Under the pieces are notes generated by a model that was given only the letters and a program-made list of their open reading frames with translations, ran no database searches and had not been told where the DNA came from. From assembly GCA_934320655.1 (NCBI GenBank), contig CAKRFN010000018.1, positions 1 to 47,449 of the forward strand: a stretch of DNA of 47,449 nt. The letters are read 5' to 3'. Position 1 is the stretch's first letter, and each line of letters starts with the position of its first letter. Positions 31,518 to 39,987 of the stretch are shown piece after piece. Source of the stretch: an uncultured Eubacterium sp. (lineage in GTDB: Bacteria > Bacillota > Clostridia > Lachnospirales > Lachnospiraceae). The position numbers were made by a program, and so were the translations under genes.

Positions 31518-33194
31518 ATGTTTGATTACAAGCAGTACAAGAGAAATTATTTTATGCCCCCCGAGGTCTGCATGGACTGGGCAAAGAAAGAATATGTAGA
31601 TAAAGCACCGATCTGGTGCAGCGTGGATCTGCGCGATGGCAATCAGGCGCTGATCGAGCCCATGAGTCTGGATGAGAAGCTGGAGTTTTTCCAGATGCTC
31701 GTAGAGATCGGATTCAAGGAGATCGAGGTCGGTTTTCCGGCAGCATCTGAGACAGAGTATGAGTTGGTGCGCACGCTGATCGAGAAGAACATGATCCCGG
31801 AGGATGTGACGATTCAGGTGCTCACACAGGCGCGTGAGCATATTATCCGCAAGACCTTTGAGGCAGTCAAGGGTGCGCCCGGAAAGGTCATTGTACATGT
31901 ATACAATTCAACCTCACTGGCACAGCGTGAACAGGTATTTGCAAAGTCAAAGGAGGAGATTAAGCAGATTGCAATCGACGGCGCAAAGCTGCTCAAGGAG
32001 CTGGCAGATGAGACCGAAGGAAACTTTGTATTCGAATACAGTCCGGAGAGTTTTACTGGCACAGAGGTAGATTATGCGGTGGATGTATGTAACGCAGTGC
32101 TCGATATCTGGGAGCCGCGTGAAGATTTCCGCCCGATTATCAATATTCCCGCAACGGTAGAGATGTCCATGCCGCATGTGTTTGCACAGCAGGTCGAGTA
32201 TGTGAGCAAGCATCTGCACAACCGTGAGCATGTTGTGCTTTCATTGCATCCGCACAACGACAGAGGCTGTGGCATTTCCGATGCAGAGCTGGGTATTCTG
32301 GCAGGCGCAGACCGTATCGAGGGAACGATGTTCGGAAACGGTGAGCGTACCGGTAATGTAGATATTATGGTGCTCGGTATGAATATGTATGCGCAGGGTG
32401 TTGATCCGCAACTGGATCTGTCCGATATGCCGCATCTGGTAGAGGTGTATGAGCGCCTCACACAGATGCATATTGATATGCGCCATCCGTACTGCGGCAA
32501 GCTTGTATTTGCGGCGTTCTCAGGATCACATCAGGATGCGATCGCCAAGGGAATGAAATACCGCGAGACACATGATCCCGATCACTGGACCGTGCCGTAT
32601 CTGCCGATCAATCCGGAGGATGTCGGACGTACCTATGACAGCGATGTCATCCGTATCAACAGCCAGTCCGGCAAGGGCGGTGTGGCTTATATTATGGAGC
32701 AGGCATACGGCATCAAGATTCCGTACAAGATGCGTGCGGACTTTGGCTACGCAGTCAAGGATGTATCCGACCACAGCCATTCCGAGCTGTCAGCGGAGCA
32801 GATTCACGATATTTTCATGGAGCGGTATAAGAAATACACGCCGATCTTTGACATCAAGGGATGCCATTTCCGTCAGGAGGACGGCATCACAGCAACTGTC
32901 AATATTATTTCTAATAACCGCAAGGATATTGTCGAGGCGAACGGAAACGGACGACTCGATGCGGTCAGCAATGCGTTTGCGGAGAAGTTTGAGGCACCGT
33001 GTGAGGTGATCTGCTACGAGGAGCACGCGCTGACGGATGGATCCGATTCGAGCGCGATCGCATATGTCGGCATTCAGGGAGCGGATGGTAAGCAGTATTT
33101 TGGTATCGGTATCGATCCGGATATTATCCGTGCGTCGATCGATGCGCTGATCTCTGCGATGAACCGCAGCCTTGAGGCAGAGAAACAGAACTAA
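31518..33194 (+). CDS. leuA: 2-isopropylmalate synthase
   Basis: LeuA condenses acetyl-CoA and 2-oxoisovalerate, the first step of leucine synthesis. The 558-residue protein has the HMGL-type signature LRDGNQALIEPM near residue 38 with the metal Asp, the second signature LHPHNDRGCGISDAELG (about 245-262) with the metal-binding His pair, and GNGERTGN. A C-terminal regulatory domain, which binds leucine, starts around residue 440. Length fits the longer LeuA type. It is monocistronic here; other leu genes are not in the window. Confidence 0.95.
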   Translation: MFDYKQYKRNYFMPPEVCMDWAKKEYVDKAPIWCSVDLRDGNQALIEPMSLDEKLEFFQMLVEIGFKEIEVGFPAASETEYELVRTLIEKNMIPEDVTIQVLTQAREHIIRKTFEAVKGAPGKVIVHVYNSTSLAQREQVFAKSKEEIKQIAIDGAKLLKELADETEGNFVFEYSPESFTGTEVDYAVDVCNAVLDIWEPREDFRPIINIPATVEMSMPHVFAQQVEYVSKHLHNREHVVLSLHPHNDRGCGISDAELGILAGADRIEGTMFGNGERTGNVDIMVLGMNMYAQGVDPQLDLSDMPHLVEVYERLTQMHIDMRHPYCGKLVFAAFSGSHQDAIAKGMKYRETHDPDHWTVPYLPINPEDVGRTYDSDVIRINSQSGKGGVAYIMEQAYGIKIPYKMRADFGYAVKDVSDHSHSELSAEQIHDIFMERYKKYTPIFDIKGCHFRQEDGITATVNIISNNRKDIVEANGNGRLDAVSNAFAEKFEAPCEVICYEEHALTDGSDSSAIAYVGIQGADGKQYFGIGIDPDIIRASIDALISAMNRSLEAEKQN

Positions 33195-33276
33195 TCCCGT
33201 GTGAAGGAATAAGGGGAGCCGTTGCTGGACGTTGATAGGGAAAAAGCAGACAGTGACAACATAAGGGGTAAGAAAA

Positions 33277-35007
33277 ATGAGAGAGTGTAGAAAAAAGACA
33301 GGAGTAATGTTTCGCGTATTACTGCTGTTGACGGTATTGTTTATCTCCATGGATATACAGCCTGTGCAGGCAGCCGTGAAGCTGGACCGGACAGCGGCGA
33401 GCCTGTGCGTCGGGGACAGCTTTAAGCTCCAACTGACAGGCACATCCAAAAAGCCGAAATGGAAATCCAGTGCGCCGAAGGTCGTGAGAGTCACCTCCAA
33501 CGGTACGGTCAAGGCGCTCAAGGCGGGCAATGCGACAGTTACCGCTACGTTAAATAAGAAAAATTATAATTGTAAGGTCTATGTCAACCGCACGTTCAAG
33601 CTGGATAAGACCTCGATCTCAATTAAGAAAAACGGCAGTGTGACAGCGTATCTGTCTGTCAACGGTGCCGTGAATGCGTCGATTGCAGATAAAAAGATCT
33701 GCTCCGTCACATTCGGCAAGTGGGAGGGCGATTATATGCCGCTCACGATCGTGCCGAAAAAGGTCGGCAGCACGACGATTAAATTTACTAATTCGGCAAA
33801 TAATGAATCCTGTACGTTAAAAGTCAAAGTGAAAGCACTTCCGGTGACTGCAACGTTCCAGACACCTGTGATCAGCAGCGGGGCAGACACGCTCGTTGTC
33901 GGTGAAAATACGATGAACTTTGCGTTCCAGCTCGACCGCAAGGCAAATTCCGTGGTATTCAGAGTCTATGATGCGAATGGTGCCATTGTGAGGGAGCTTT
34001 CGCTCGGACAGGTCGCTGCCAGACGCAAAATCACATTTTCATGGGATGGCAGGGATGACAGTGGGATGCCGCTCACAGGCAGCTACCGTTACGGAGTCGT
34101 AGCGGATGGCAACCGCACGATGGGCGGAGACGTATCCGTACTGGGTGCATCGCCGTTTGGTAAGGGTGATGGATCGGAGAGCAATCCGTTCTGTGTGTCC
34201 AATCTGGCAGAACTGTATCTGATCCGTGACTACAACGGTGCGCATTTTGTACAGGATGCGGACATTGATTTCAACTACAGTGTGCTGGCTGCGCTGTTTG
34301 ACGATGCACAGCCGTTTACAGGCACTTTTGACGGAAAATATGAGAATGTGTCACATCAGATGAGTAATCTGTTTGGGTATAATTCCGTATTCGGAACAAT
34401 CGGACCGGAGGGAACGGTCAAAAATGTGAGCCTGAGCAACTGTGTGCTCAATACGGCAGGAAGTCTGTTCGCCATGACCAACAATGGAACGATCGAAAGC
34501 TGTTCGGTCAACGGAAATATTCTGTGTAATGGCGGCAATCAGGCAGCGATGCTCGTTATGTACAACAAAGGTCAGATCCGGAGCTGTAACGTGTCCGGCA
34601 AGCTGACGGTCAATGCGACAGGCGTTGTGTCCCCCTCCGCGCTCAAAGTGGGCGGCGTGGCATTGAACAATGCGGGAACGATCGTAGAGTGTACATCTTC
34701 GGTGGAGATTGCACAGCAGATGCAGATCGGAACCTATATTCCTACATGTTCGTATGAGATTTATTCGGGCGGTATTGTAGCTGAGAATGCGGCAAACGGG
34801 TTTGTGACGCAGTGTACATTTACCGGTACGATCAATGCGCAGGTGATATTGCCGGATATTCTCAAGGATACACCCGGTATTGAAGCCGGTAAGATCTATT
34901 CCGGCTATGCGGCAGGCAGCAATCTGGGATACATCAGCAGGTGTATGAATGCCAGTGCGGGCAGGGATCTTCCCGCACAGGGAACAGGAACCGGAATGGT
35001 ACAGTAG
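33277..35007 (+). CDS. Secreted multi-domain surface protein (Big_2 / FlgD-like Ig / GLUG-like repeats)
   Basis: The 576-residue protein has a signal peptide (hydrophobic 13-25, likely cleavage after VQA at about 32). It then has a Big_2-type Ig domain (about 34-110: KPKWKSSAPKVVRV, GNATVTAT), a second Ig-like domain (about 110-190), a FlgD-type Ig domain (about 195-290: FSWDGRDDSGMPLTGSYRYGV) and repeats of the GLUG kind (GTIESCSVNG, GQIRSCNVSG, GTIVECTSS, GFVTQCTFTG) to the end. No LPXTG or membrane anchor is seen, so it is probably released or held by other means. Adhesion or polysaccharide binding is possible but not shown. It precedes rpe by 9 bp. Confidence 0.8.
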   Translation: MRECRKKTGVMFRVLLLLTVLFISMDIQPVQAAVKLDRTAASLCVGDSFKLQLTGTSKKPKWKSSAPKVVRVTSNGTVKALKAGNATVTATLNKKNYNCKVYVNRTFKLDKTSISIKKNGSVTAYLSVNGAVNASIADKKICSVTFGKWEGDYMPLTIVPKKVGSTTIKFTNSANNESCTLKVKVKALPVTATFQTPVISSGADTLVVGENTMNFAFQLDRKANSVVFRVYDANGAIVRELSLGQVAARRKITFSWDGRDDSGMPLTGSYRYGVVADGNRTMGGDVSVLGASPFGKGDGSESNPFCVSNLAELYLIRDYNGAHFVQDADIDFNYSVLAALFDDAQPFTGTFDGKYENVSHQMSNLFGYNSVFGTIGPEGTVKNVSLSNCVLNTAGSLFAMTNNGTIESCSVNGNILCNGGNQAAMLVMYNKGQIRSCNVSGKLTVNATGVVSPSALKVGGVALNNAGTIVECTSSVEIAQQMQIGTYIPTCSYEIYSGGIVAENAANGFVTQCTFTGTINAQVILPDILKDTPGIEAGKIYSGYAAGSNLGYISRCMNASAGRDLPAQGTGTGMVQ

Positions 35008-35016
35008 GAGGATGCG

Positions 35017-35676
35017 ATGAATATATTAGCACCGTCGCTGCTTGCAGCGGATTTTGCACGGCTTGGAGAACAGATGCGCATGATTGATCAGGCAGGTGCG
35101 CATTATTTCCACTATGATGTGATGGATGGACAGTTTGTGCCGAATATCTCGATGGGACTGCCGGTGTTGCAGTCGATCCGGAAAGTGACGAAGAAAAAGC
35201 TCGATGTGCATCTGATGATCCAGAATCCGGAGCGCTATATCAGTGATTTTTCGGATGCGGGAGCGGATATTCTGACAGTGCATGCGGAGACCTGTACACA
35301 TCTGGATCAGGTCGTCCGTGATATCAAGCGCGAGGGGATTCTGGCGGGTGTGGCACTCAATCCGTCCACGCCGCTGAGCGTGCTCGACTATGTATTGCCG
35401 GAGGTCGATATGGTGCTGATCATGACGGTCAATCCGGGTTATGGCGGACAGAAGATGATTCCGTATACACTGGATAAGGTGCGGGAGCTGCGCGGGATCA
35501 TTCAGCGCAGGGGATTGTCTACCGATATCGAGGTAGACGGCGGAGTCAAGATCGACAATGTCGATCAGTTCCTGAATGCCGGAGCCAACGTGATCGTATC
35601 CGGAAGCGGTATTTTCAAGGGAGATCTCGCTGGCAATGTAGAGGCATTTCTGGAAAAGATGGGTCAGATCCATTAG
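35017..35676 (+). CDS. rpe: Ribulose-phosphate 3-epimerase
   Basis: The enzyme interconverts ribulose 5-phosphate and xylulose 5-phosphate in the pentose phosphate pathway. The 219-residue TIM barrel shows all family motifs: LAPSLLAADFARL, HYDVMDGQFVPNISMG, DVHLMIQNPERYI, MTVNPGYGGQKMI and EVDGGVKIDN. ATG 35017 follows AGTAGGAGGATGCG. It is probably cotranscribed with the surface protein gene upstream, an unusual partner. Its stop codon overlaps that of the DUF4250 gene on the other strand. Confidence 0.96.
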   Translation: MNILAPSLLAADFARLGEQMRMIDQAGAHYFHYDVMDGQFVPNISMGLPVLQSIRKVTKKKLDVHLMIQNPERYISDFSDAGADILTVHAETCTHLDQVVRDIKREGILAGVALNPSTPLSVLDYVLPEVDMVLIMTVNPGYGGQKMIPYTLDKVRELRGIIQRRGLSTDIEVDGGVKIDNVDQFLNAGANVIVSGSGIFKGDLAGNVEAFLEKMGQIH

Positions 35677-35852
35677 ATAAACTGATTTTTGTCGCTGTCG
35701 TAGGTGTAGCCTATGGCAGCGATTTTTTGCGTGAGTGCGGTCTTGTCCTGCTGCAGATCATCGCACAGCGCGTCCAGATCCGGATAAAAATCGCGCAGCT
35801 TTGTATTTAAAAAGCTGAGTAAAATAACGGGATCGCTTGGAATAGCTGACAT
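35673..35852 (-). CDS. DUF4250 family small protein (59 aa)
   Basis: The 59-residue frame begins MSAIPSDPVILLSFLNTKLR and continues with YPDLDALCDDL and IAAIGYTYD, which I recognise as the DUF4250 family of Clostridia. Function is unknown. A strong ribosome site, GGAGG, ends 6 bp before the ATG at 35852 on the minus strand. The gene converges on rpe with a 3-4 bp overlap of the stop codons. Confidence 0.85.
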   Translation of the reverse strand: MSAIPSDPVILLSFLNTKLRDFYPDLDALCDDLQQDKTALTQKIAAIGYTYDSDKNQFI

Positions 35853-35979
35853 ATGGAACCTCCTTCTATTATTTATAGGGTGTTTTGAAATCGTACCAAA
35901 TGATAAAACATTTGTACAAAAAAGTCAAATTTAACAAAAATTTTATAAATTCATAAAAATATTGTGTTTATTTTTGACG

Positions 35980-36008
35980 TTGACGGGGAAAAGGTAAATG
36001 CATATAAT
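35980..36008 (+). promoter_or_regulatory. Promoter of the amt-PII gene
   Basis: -35 TTGACG (35980-35985), a 17-bp spacer and -10 TATAAT (36003-36008). Transcription should start near 36015, a few bases before the ANTAR-type hairpin. The region 35853-35979 is very AT-rich and holds nothing else that I see. Confidence 0.75.
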
Positions 36009-36018
36009 AGGTTTCAAG

Positions 36019-36061
36019 ATAAGCAAAGGCGCTTAGGGAATTCCCCTGAGTGCCTTTTTTG
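36019..36061 (+). promoter_or_regulatory. ANTAR-type antiterminator hairpin overlapping a terminator (amt leader)
   Basis: TAAGC (36020-36024) pairs with GCTTA (36030-36034) around the hexaloop AAAGGC, which has A at position 1 and G at position 4. The core AGCAAAGGCGCTT matches the ANTAR target motif AGCAANGRRGCUY at all but one position. The 3' part is also the left arm of a terminator: AGGCGCTTAGGG (36027-36038) with CCCCTGAGTGCCT (36043-36055) and T6. The two structures exclude each other, so an ANTAR protein could allow amt transcription. Only one ANTAR hairpin is clear after the predicted start. Confidence 0.65.
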
Positions 36062-36119
36062 TTGTATTCGGACAATATCCGGTACGACAGCGAAAACATA
36101 CCAAAAGGAGGATTTAGTT

Positions 36120-37895
36120 ATGACTCAGGAAATTTTACAGGCAATCAACGACAACATTTTCGCAGTCTGGTTCTTGATCGGTGCCGTGCTCGTGTTCTGG
36201 ATGCAGGCAGGCTTTGCGATGGTGGAGGCGGGTTTTACCCGTGCGAAAAACTCCGGTAACATCATTATGAAAAACCTGATGGATTTTTGTATCGGTACTG
36301 TCATGTGGTTTATCATCGGCGCATCGCTCATGTTGCCGGCAGCGGAAGGCAGCTCCGATATTTTAGGTATTATCGGAACCCCCGGCTTTGGTGTATTTAC
36401 AAATTACGGTAATTTCAGTTATTCTGGATTTGTATTTAACCTCGTATTCTGTGCGACAACAGCAACAATCGTTTCCGGATCAATGGCAGAGCGTACCAAG
36501 TTCCTGACCTATTGTATTTATTCGGCAGTGATCTCCGGTATCATTTATCCGGTTGAGGCACACTGGACATGGGGCGGCGGATTCCTCGTCAACATGGGCT
36601 TCCACGATTATGCAGGTTCCAACTGTATCCATATGGTCGGCGGTATCTGTGCACTGGTTGGTGCGGCAATGTTAGGACCCCGTATCGGTAAGTTTACAAA
36701 AGATAAGGATGGCAAGATCGTTAAGGTCAATGCATTCCCCGGCTGTAACTTAGTCATCGGCGCACTCGGTGTATTTATTCTCTGGATGGGCTGGTACGGA
36801 TTCAACGGTGCTGCCGCTGTCGATGTACCGACACTCGGTTCTATTTTCTTGACAACAACGGTTGCTCCGGCAGTCGCTACCGTTGTTTGTATGGTATTTA
36901 CATGGCTGAAATACGGCAAGCCGGATGTGTCTATGTCTCTGAACGCATCACTGGCAGGTCTGGTAGCCATCACGGCAGGCTGTGATGTCACAGATTGTGC
37001 AGGCGCAGCGATTATCGGTGCGGTATCCGGTGTATTGGTCGTATTCGGTGTATGGTTCTTGGATAATGTGCTTCATGTAGACGATCCGGTCGGTGCTGTT
37101 GCGGTACATATGATGAATGGTATATGGGGAACGATTGCGGTTGGTCTGTTTGCAACAGCAAGCGCACCCGGCTTTGCACTGGCAGGAATTAAAGAAGGTC
37201 TGTTCTATGGCGGTGGATTTACACAGCTTGGTTTACAGTTCGTAGGTATGTTTATCACAGCGGCATGGACCGTTGTCACCATTACATTGACATTCGTGAT
37301 CTTAAAGAAAACAGTTGGCTTACGTGTCAGCGAGGAAGAAGAAATTGTTGGTCTGGATGCATGCGAGCATGGTCTTCCGTCCGCATATTCAGGATTTGCA
37401 ATCAGCGATATGTCTATGACAATGGATGTCAATGAAAATACAGATCTCGGTGTTGCAGATTACGCGAAGGCTTCACAGACGAAGATTGATGCAGCGGTAC
37501 CTGTGGTATCTGCTGAGACAGCAGTACCTGAGTTGAAGAGTGGTATCCATAAGGTAGTCATCATTGCCAAGCTGTCTAAATTTGACAAGCTGAAAAAAGC
37601 CCTCAATGAGCTGGGTGTAACCGGTATGACGGTTGTTCAGGTTATGGGCTGTGGTGTCCAGAAGGGTGCTGGCGAGTATTACCGAGGCGTTGAGATGGAT
37701 GCGACATTGCTGCCGAAGATTAAGGTGGAAGTTGTCGTAGCTAAGATTCCGGTAGATCGTGTGATCGAGACGATCAAAAAGACGCTGTATACCGGACATA
37801 TCGGAGATGGAAAGATCTTTGTATATGATGTAGCGAAGGTCGTAAAGGTTCGTACCGGTGAGGAGAACTTTGAGGCGTTGCAGGACGTAGAATAA
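36120..37895 (+). CDS. amt: Ammonium transporter fused to a PII signalling domain (Amt-PII)
   Basis: The 591-residue protein has an Amt/Rh channel (about 1-410, eleven helices expected) with EAHWTWGGG and VHMMNGIWGT carrying the pore histidine pair and the DYAGSNCIHMVGG signature. After a linker of about 60 residues comes a full PII (GlnB/GlnK) domain from about 474, with the T-loop (QKGAGEYYRGVEMD) and the C-terminal PII signature (TGHIGDGKIFVYDVAKVVKV). PII normally binds Amt as a separate protein to plug the pore when nitrogen is plentiful; here the plug is covalently attached. ATG 36120 follows AAAGGAGGATT; the frame upstream runs through the leader and is rejected. Confidence 0.95.
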   Translation: MTQEILQAINDNIFAVWFLIGAVLVFWMQAGFAMVEAGFTRAKNSGNIIMKNLMDFCIGTVMWFIIGASLMLPAAEGSSDILGIIGTPGFGVFTNYGNFSYSGFVFNLVFCATTATIVSGSMAERTKFLTYCIYSAVISGIIYPVEAHWTWGGGFLVNMGFHDYAGSNCIHMVGGICALVGAAMLGPRIGKFTKDKDGKIVKVNAFPGCNLVIGALGVFILWMGWYGFNGAAAVDVPTLGSIFLTTTVAPAVATVVCMVFTWLKYGKPDVSMSLNASLAGLVAITAGCDVTDCAGAAIIGAVSGVLVVFGVWFLDNVLHVDDPVGAVAVHMMNGIWGTIAVGLFATASAPGFALAGIKEGLFYGGGFTQLGLQFVGMFITAAWTVVTITLTFVILKKTVGLRVSEEEEIVGLDACEHGLPSAYSGFAISDMSMTMDVNENTDLGVADYAKASQTKIDAAVPVVSAETAVPELKSGIHKVVIIAKLSKFDKLKKALNELGVTGMTVVQVMGCGVQKGAGEYYRGVEMDATLLPKIKVEVVVAKIPVDRVIETIKKTLYTGHIGDGKIFVYDVAKVVKVRTGEENFEALQDVE

Positions 37896-37916
37896 TAGAA
37901 GCTAACAGGTGATGAT

Positions 37917-37959
37917 AGGGCGGCTGGCGATCCGGAACGATCGTCGGTTGCCTTATTTT
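37917..37959 (+). terminator. Intrinsic terminator of amt-PII
   Basis: A 16-bp stem with several G-U pairs (37917-37932 with 37939-37954) is followed by ATTTTAAT. Confidence 0.8.
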
Positions 37960-37992
37960 AATAGAAAATGTCCTGTAAGGATTAGAAAACAG

Positions 37993-38021
37993 TTGACGGG
38001 ACATGAGAGAGGGGCTATGAT
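37993..38021 (+). promoter_or_regulatory. Promoter of the glycine riboswitch-symporter transcript
   Basis: -35 TTGACG (37993-37998), a 17-bp spacer and -10 TATGAT (38016-38021), about 20 bp before the first aptamer. Confidence 0.7.
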
Positions 38022-38046
38022 AATAGGTAGGTAATTTCGAGATGAA

Positions 38047-38220
38047 GTTTGCAGGAAAATGACGAATGTCTACCGAAGGAGTAACACTCTCAGGTGCCGG
38101 TCACACCGGTGCAACTGCAAATGGATCGACTCTCTGGAGACATCTGGATCAAGACCAGGGGCCGAAGGGGCAACAGATGTGCGTGTCACATAGGAATCTC
38201 TCAGGCAACAGGACAGAGAA
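38047..38220 (+). promoter_or_regulatory. Tandem glycine riboswitch
   Basis: Aptamer 1 is closed by GTTTGCAG (38047-38054) with CTGCAAAT (38115-38122) and contains ACCGAAGGAGTAA and CTCTCAGG. A short linker with CTCTCTGGAGA leads to aptamer 2, with GCCGAAGGGGCAAC, CTCTCAGGCAACAGGACAGAGA. These are the conserved cores of glycine aptamers, in the usual tandem form. The platform 38221-38400 holds GAAGATAT/ATATCTTC and CCCATG/CATGGG followed by ATATTTTCG, possible antiterminator and terminator parts. Confidence 0.92.
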
Positions 38221-38415
38221 GATATCATATCATTTTCGGAGGTGGATCGATTCGTTGGTCTGCCTGCCGCTATATTTGCAATATCTTCTATTCCCATGCG
38301 CAGAGTCTGTACATGGGATATTTTCGTTTATGAGCGGACAGTAATAGATTTCTTATGTTTTCCCAGAGTATCGAAATACACACAATACTATATAAAGAGA
38401 GGCAGGAGTTTAGCA

Positions 38416-39837
38416 ATGTGGGAAGCAATCAATGGTTTTCTGGGTGTCGTAGACGATTTTGTATGGGGTGTACCGCTGATGGTACTCATCATGGCAGGTG
38501 GTTTACTGCTTACGGTTCGTCTGGGACTGTTACAGGTTAGAAAACTTCCGTTGGCACTGAAATGGATGGTAAAGAACGAAGAAGGCGGCGAGGGAGAGAT
38601 CTCGAGTTTTGCGGCGCTGTGTACGGCGCTGAGTGCGACGATCGGTACCGGTAATATCGTTGGTGTGGCGACAGCCGTATGTGCCGGAGGTCCCGGTGCG
38701 CTGTTCTGGATGATCGTGGCAGCCTTTTTGGGTATGGCTACCAAGTATTCCGAGGGTCTGCTGGCGGTCAAATACCGCGTCGTAGCCGAGGATGGACACA
38801 GTCTCGGTGGTCCGTTCTATTATATTGAACAGGGAATGGGTAAACAGTGGACATGGCTCGCAAAAGTGTTTGCATTTTTTGGCGTCTGTGTCGGTCTGTT
38901 CGGTATCGGTACATTCAGTCAGGTGAATGGTATTGCCAGTGCGGTCAACAATTTCTTTGATCCGAACAATGCGCACTGTGTGAAAATCCTTCCGTTTTTA
39001 GGTGAGTATTCATGGTCGGTAGTGATCGCTTCACTGGTGCTGGCATTTTGTGTGGCAGCCGTATTGATCGGTGGTGTGAAGCGTATTGCGAGCGTCAGCC
39101 AGATCATCGTTCCGTTTATGGCGATCATTTATTTTGTATTTGCAATTATTCTGGTATTCTGCAACATTACACAGATACCGATGGCGATCAAGACGATCGT
39201 AGTCGCAGCGTTTACACCGAAGGCAATTACCGGAGGTGCAGTTGGCAGTATGTTTGTAGCGATGCAGAAAGGTGTGGCAAGAGGCATTTTCTCTAATGAA
39301 GCTGGTCTTGGTAGTGCGCCGATCGCAGCAGCGGCAGCGCAGACAAAGGAGCCGGTACGTCAGGGACTTGTGAGCATGACAGGAACATTTATCGATACGA
39401 TCGTTATCTGTACACTGACCGGATTGTCTATCGTGCTGACCGGTGCATGGCAGGTAGAGGGCTTGGAAGGAGTCGCAGTGACGACTTATGCTTTCCAGCA
39501 TGGTCTGCCTTTCCCGGTCGAAGTATCATCGTTTGTATTGATGTTATGTCTGGTATTCTTTGCATTTACAACGATTCTTGGATGGGATTATTACAGTGAG
39601 CGCTGCCTTGAGTATCTGAGCGGTGGAAATATGAAGCATGTAAAGATCTACCGCTGGATATATATCCTGGCAGTATTTATCGGACCCTATATGACAGTCA
39701 GTGCTGTATGGACGATCGCAGATATTTTTAATGGTCTGATGGCATTGCCCAATATGATTGCATTATTTGCGTTGAACGGTGTCGTTGTAGCCGAGACAAA
39801 GAAGTTTTTCGAGAAACATAACAAGAGTAACAAATAA
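38416..39837 (+). CDS. alsT: Sodium:alanine/glycine symporter (AGCS family)
   Basis: The 473-residue membrane protein has AGCS family motifs: SFAALCTALSATIGTGNIVGVATAV, GGPGALFWMIVAAFLGMATKYSE, GGPFYYIEQGMG and GIFSNEAGLGSAPIAAA. It imports alanine or glycine with sodium. The glycine riboswitch upstream supports glycine as substrate; it may switch the gene on at high glycine (use as nutrient) or off, which I cannot tell from the platform. ATG 38416 follows GCAGGAG; the longer frame from 38242 runs into the riboswitch platform and is rejected. Confidence 0.93.
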   Translation: MWEAINGFLGVVDDFVWGVPLMVLIMAGGLLLTVRLGLLQVRKLPLALKWMVKNEEGGEGEISSFAALCTALSATIGTGNIVGVATAVCAGGPGALFWMIVAAFLGMATKYSEGLLAVKYRVVAEDGHSLGGPFYYIEQGMGKQWTWLAKVFAFFGVCVGLFGIGTFSQVNGIASAVNNFFDPNNAHCVKILPFLGEYSWSVVIASLVLAFCVAAVLIGGVKRIASVSQIIVPFMAIIYFVFAIILVFCNITQIPMAIKTIVVAAFTPKAITGGAVGSMFVAMQKGVARGIFSNEAGLGSAPIAAAAAQTKEPVRQGLVSMTGTFIDTIVICTLTGLSIVLTGAWQVEGLEGVAVTTYAFQHGLPFPVEVSSFVLMLCLVFFAFTTILGWDYYSERCLEYLSGGNMKHVKIYRWIYILAVFIGPYMTVSAVWTIADIFNGLMALPNMIALFALNGVVVAETKKFFEKHNKSNK

Positions 39838-39845
39838 TTTTAAAC

Positions 39846-39874
39846 TTGTATTTATAGTCGGATCATACTATACT
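39846..39874 (+). promoter_or_regulatory. Promoter of the nucleoside-salvage operon
   Basis: -35 TTGTAT (39846-39851), a 17-bp spacer and -10 TATACT (39869-39874), about 110 bp before udp. No operator is recognised in the leader. Confidence 0.55.
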
Positions 39875-39987
39875 TTTTACATACCTGTTATAAATATCAG
39901 AAGAAACACAGTTTGAGATTACTGTTCAGACGGTACTTGGGCACTTTGCTGGCCGGGTACGTGAGAACATGATTCAGGAGGTATTGT

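Noticed and set aside
35964..36119. Longer N terminus for the Amt-PII protein
   Set aside because: The extension overlaps the promoter, the ANTAR hairpin and the terminator, and the ATG at 36120 has a strong ribosome site.
38242..38415. Longer N terminus for the AGCS symporter
   Set aside because: The extension lies in the riboswitch expression platform and lacks a ribosome site.
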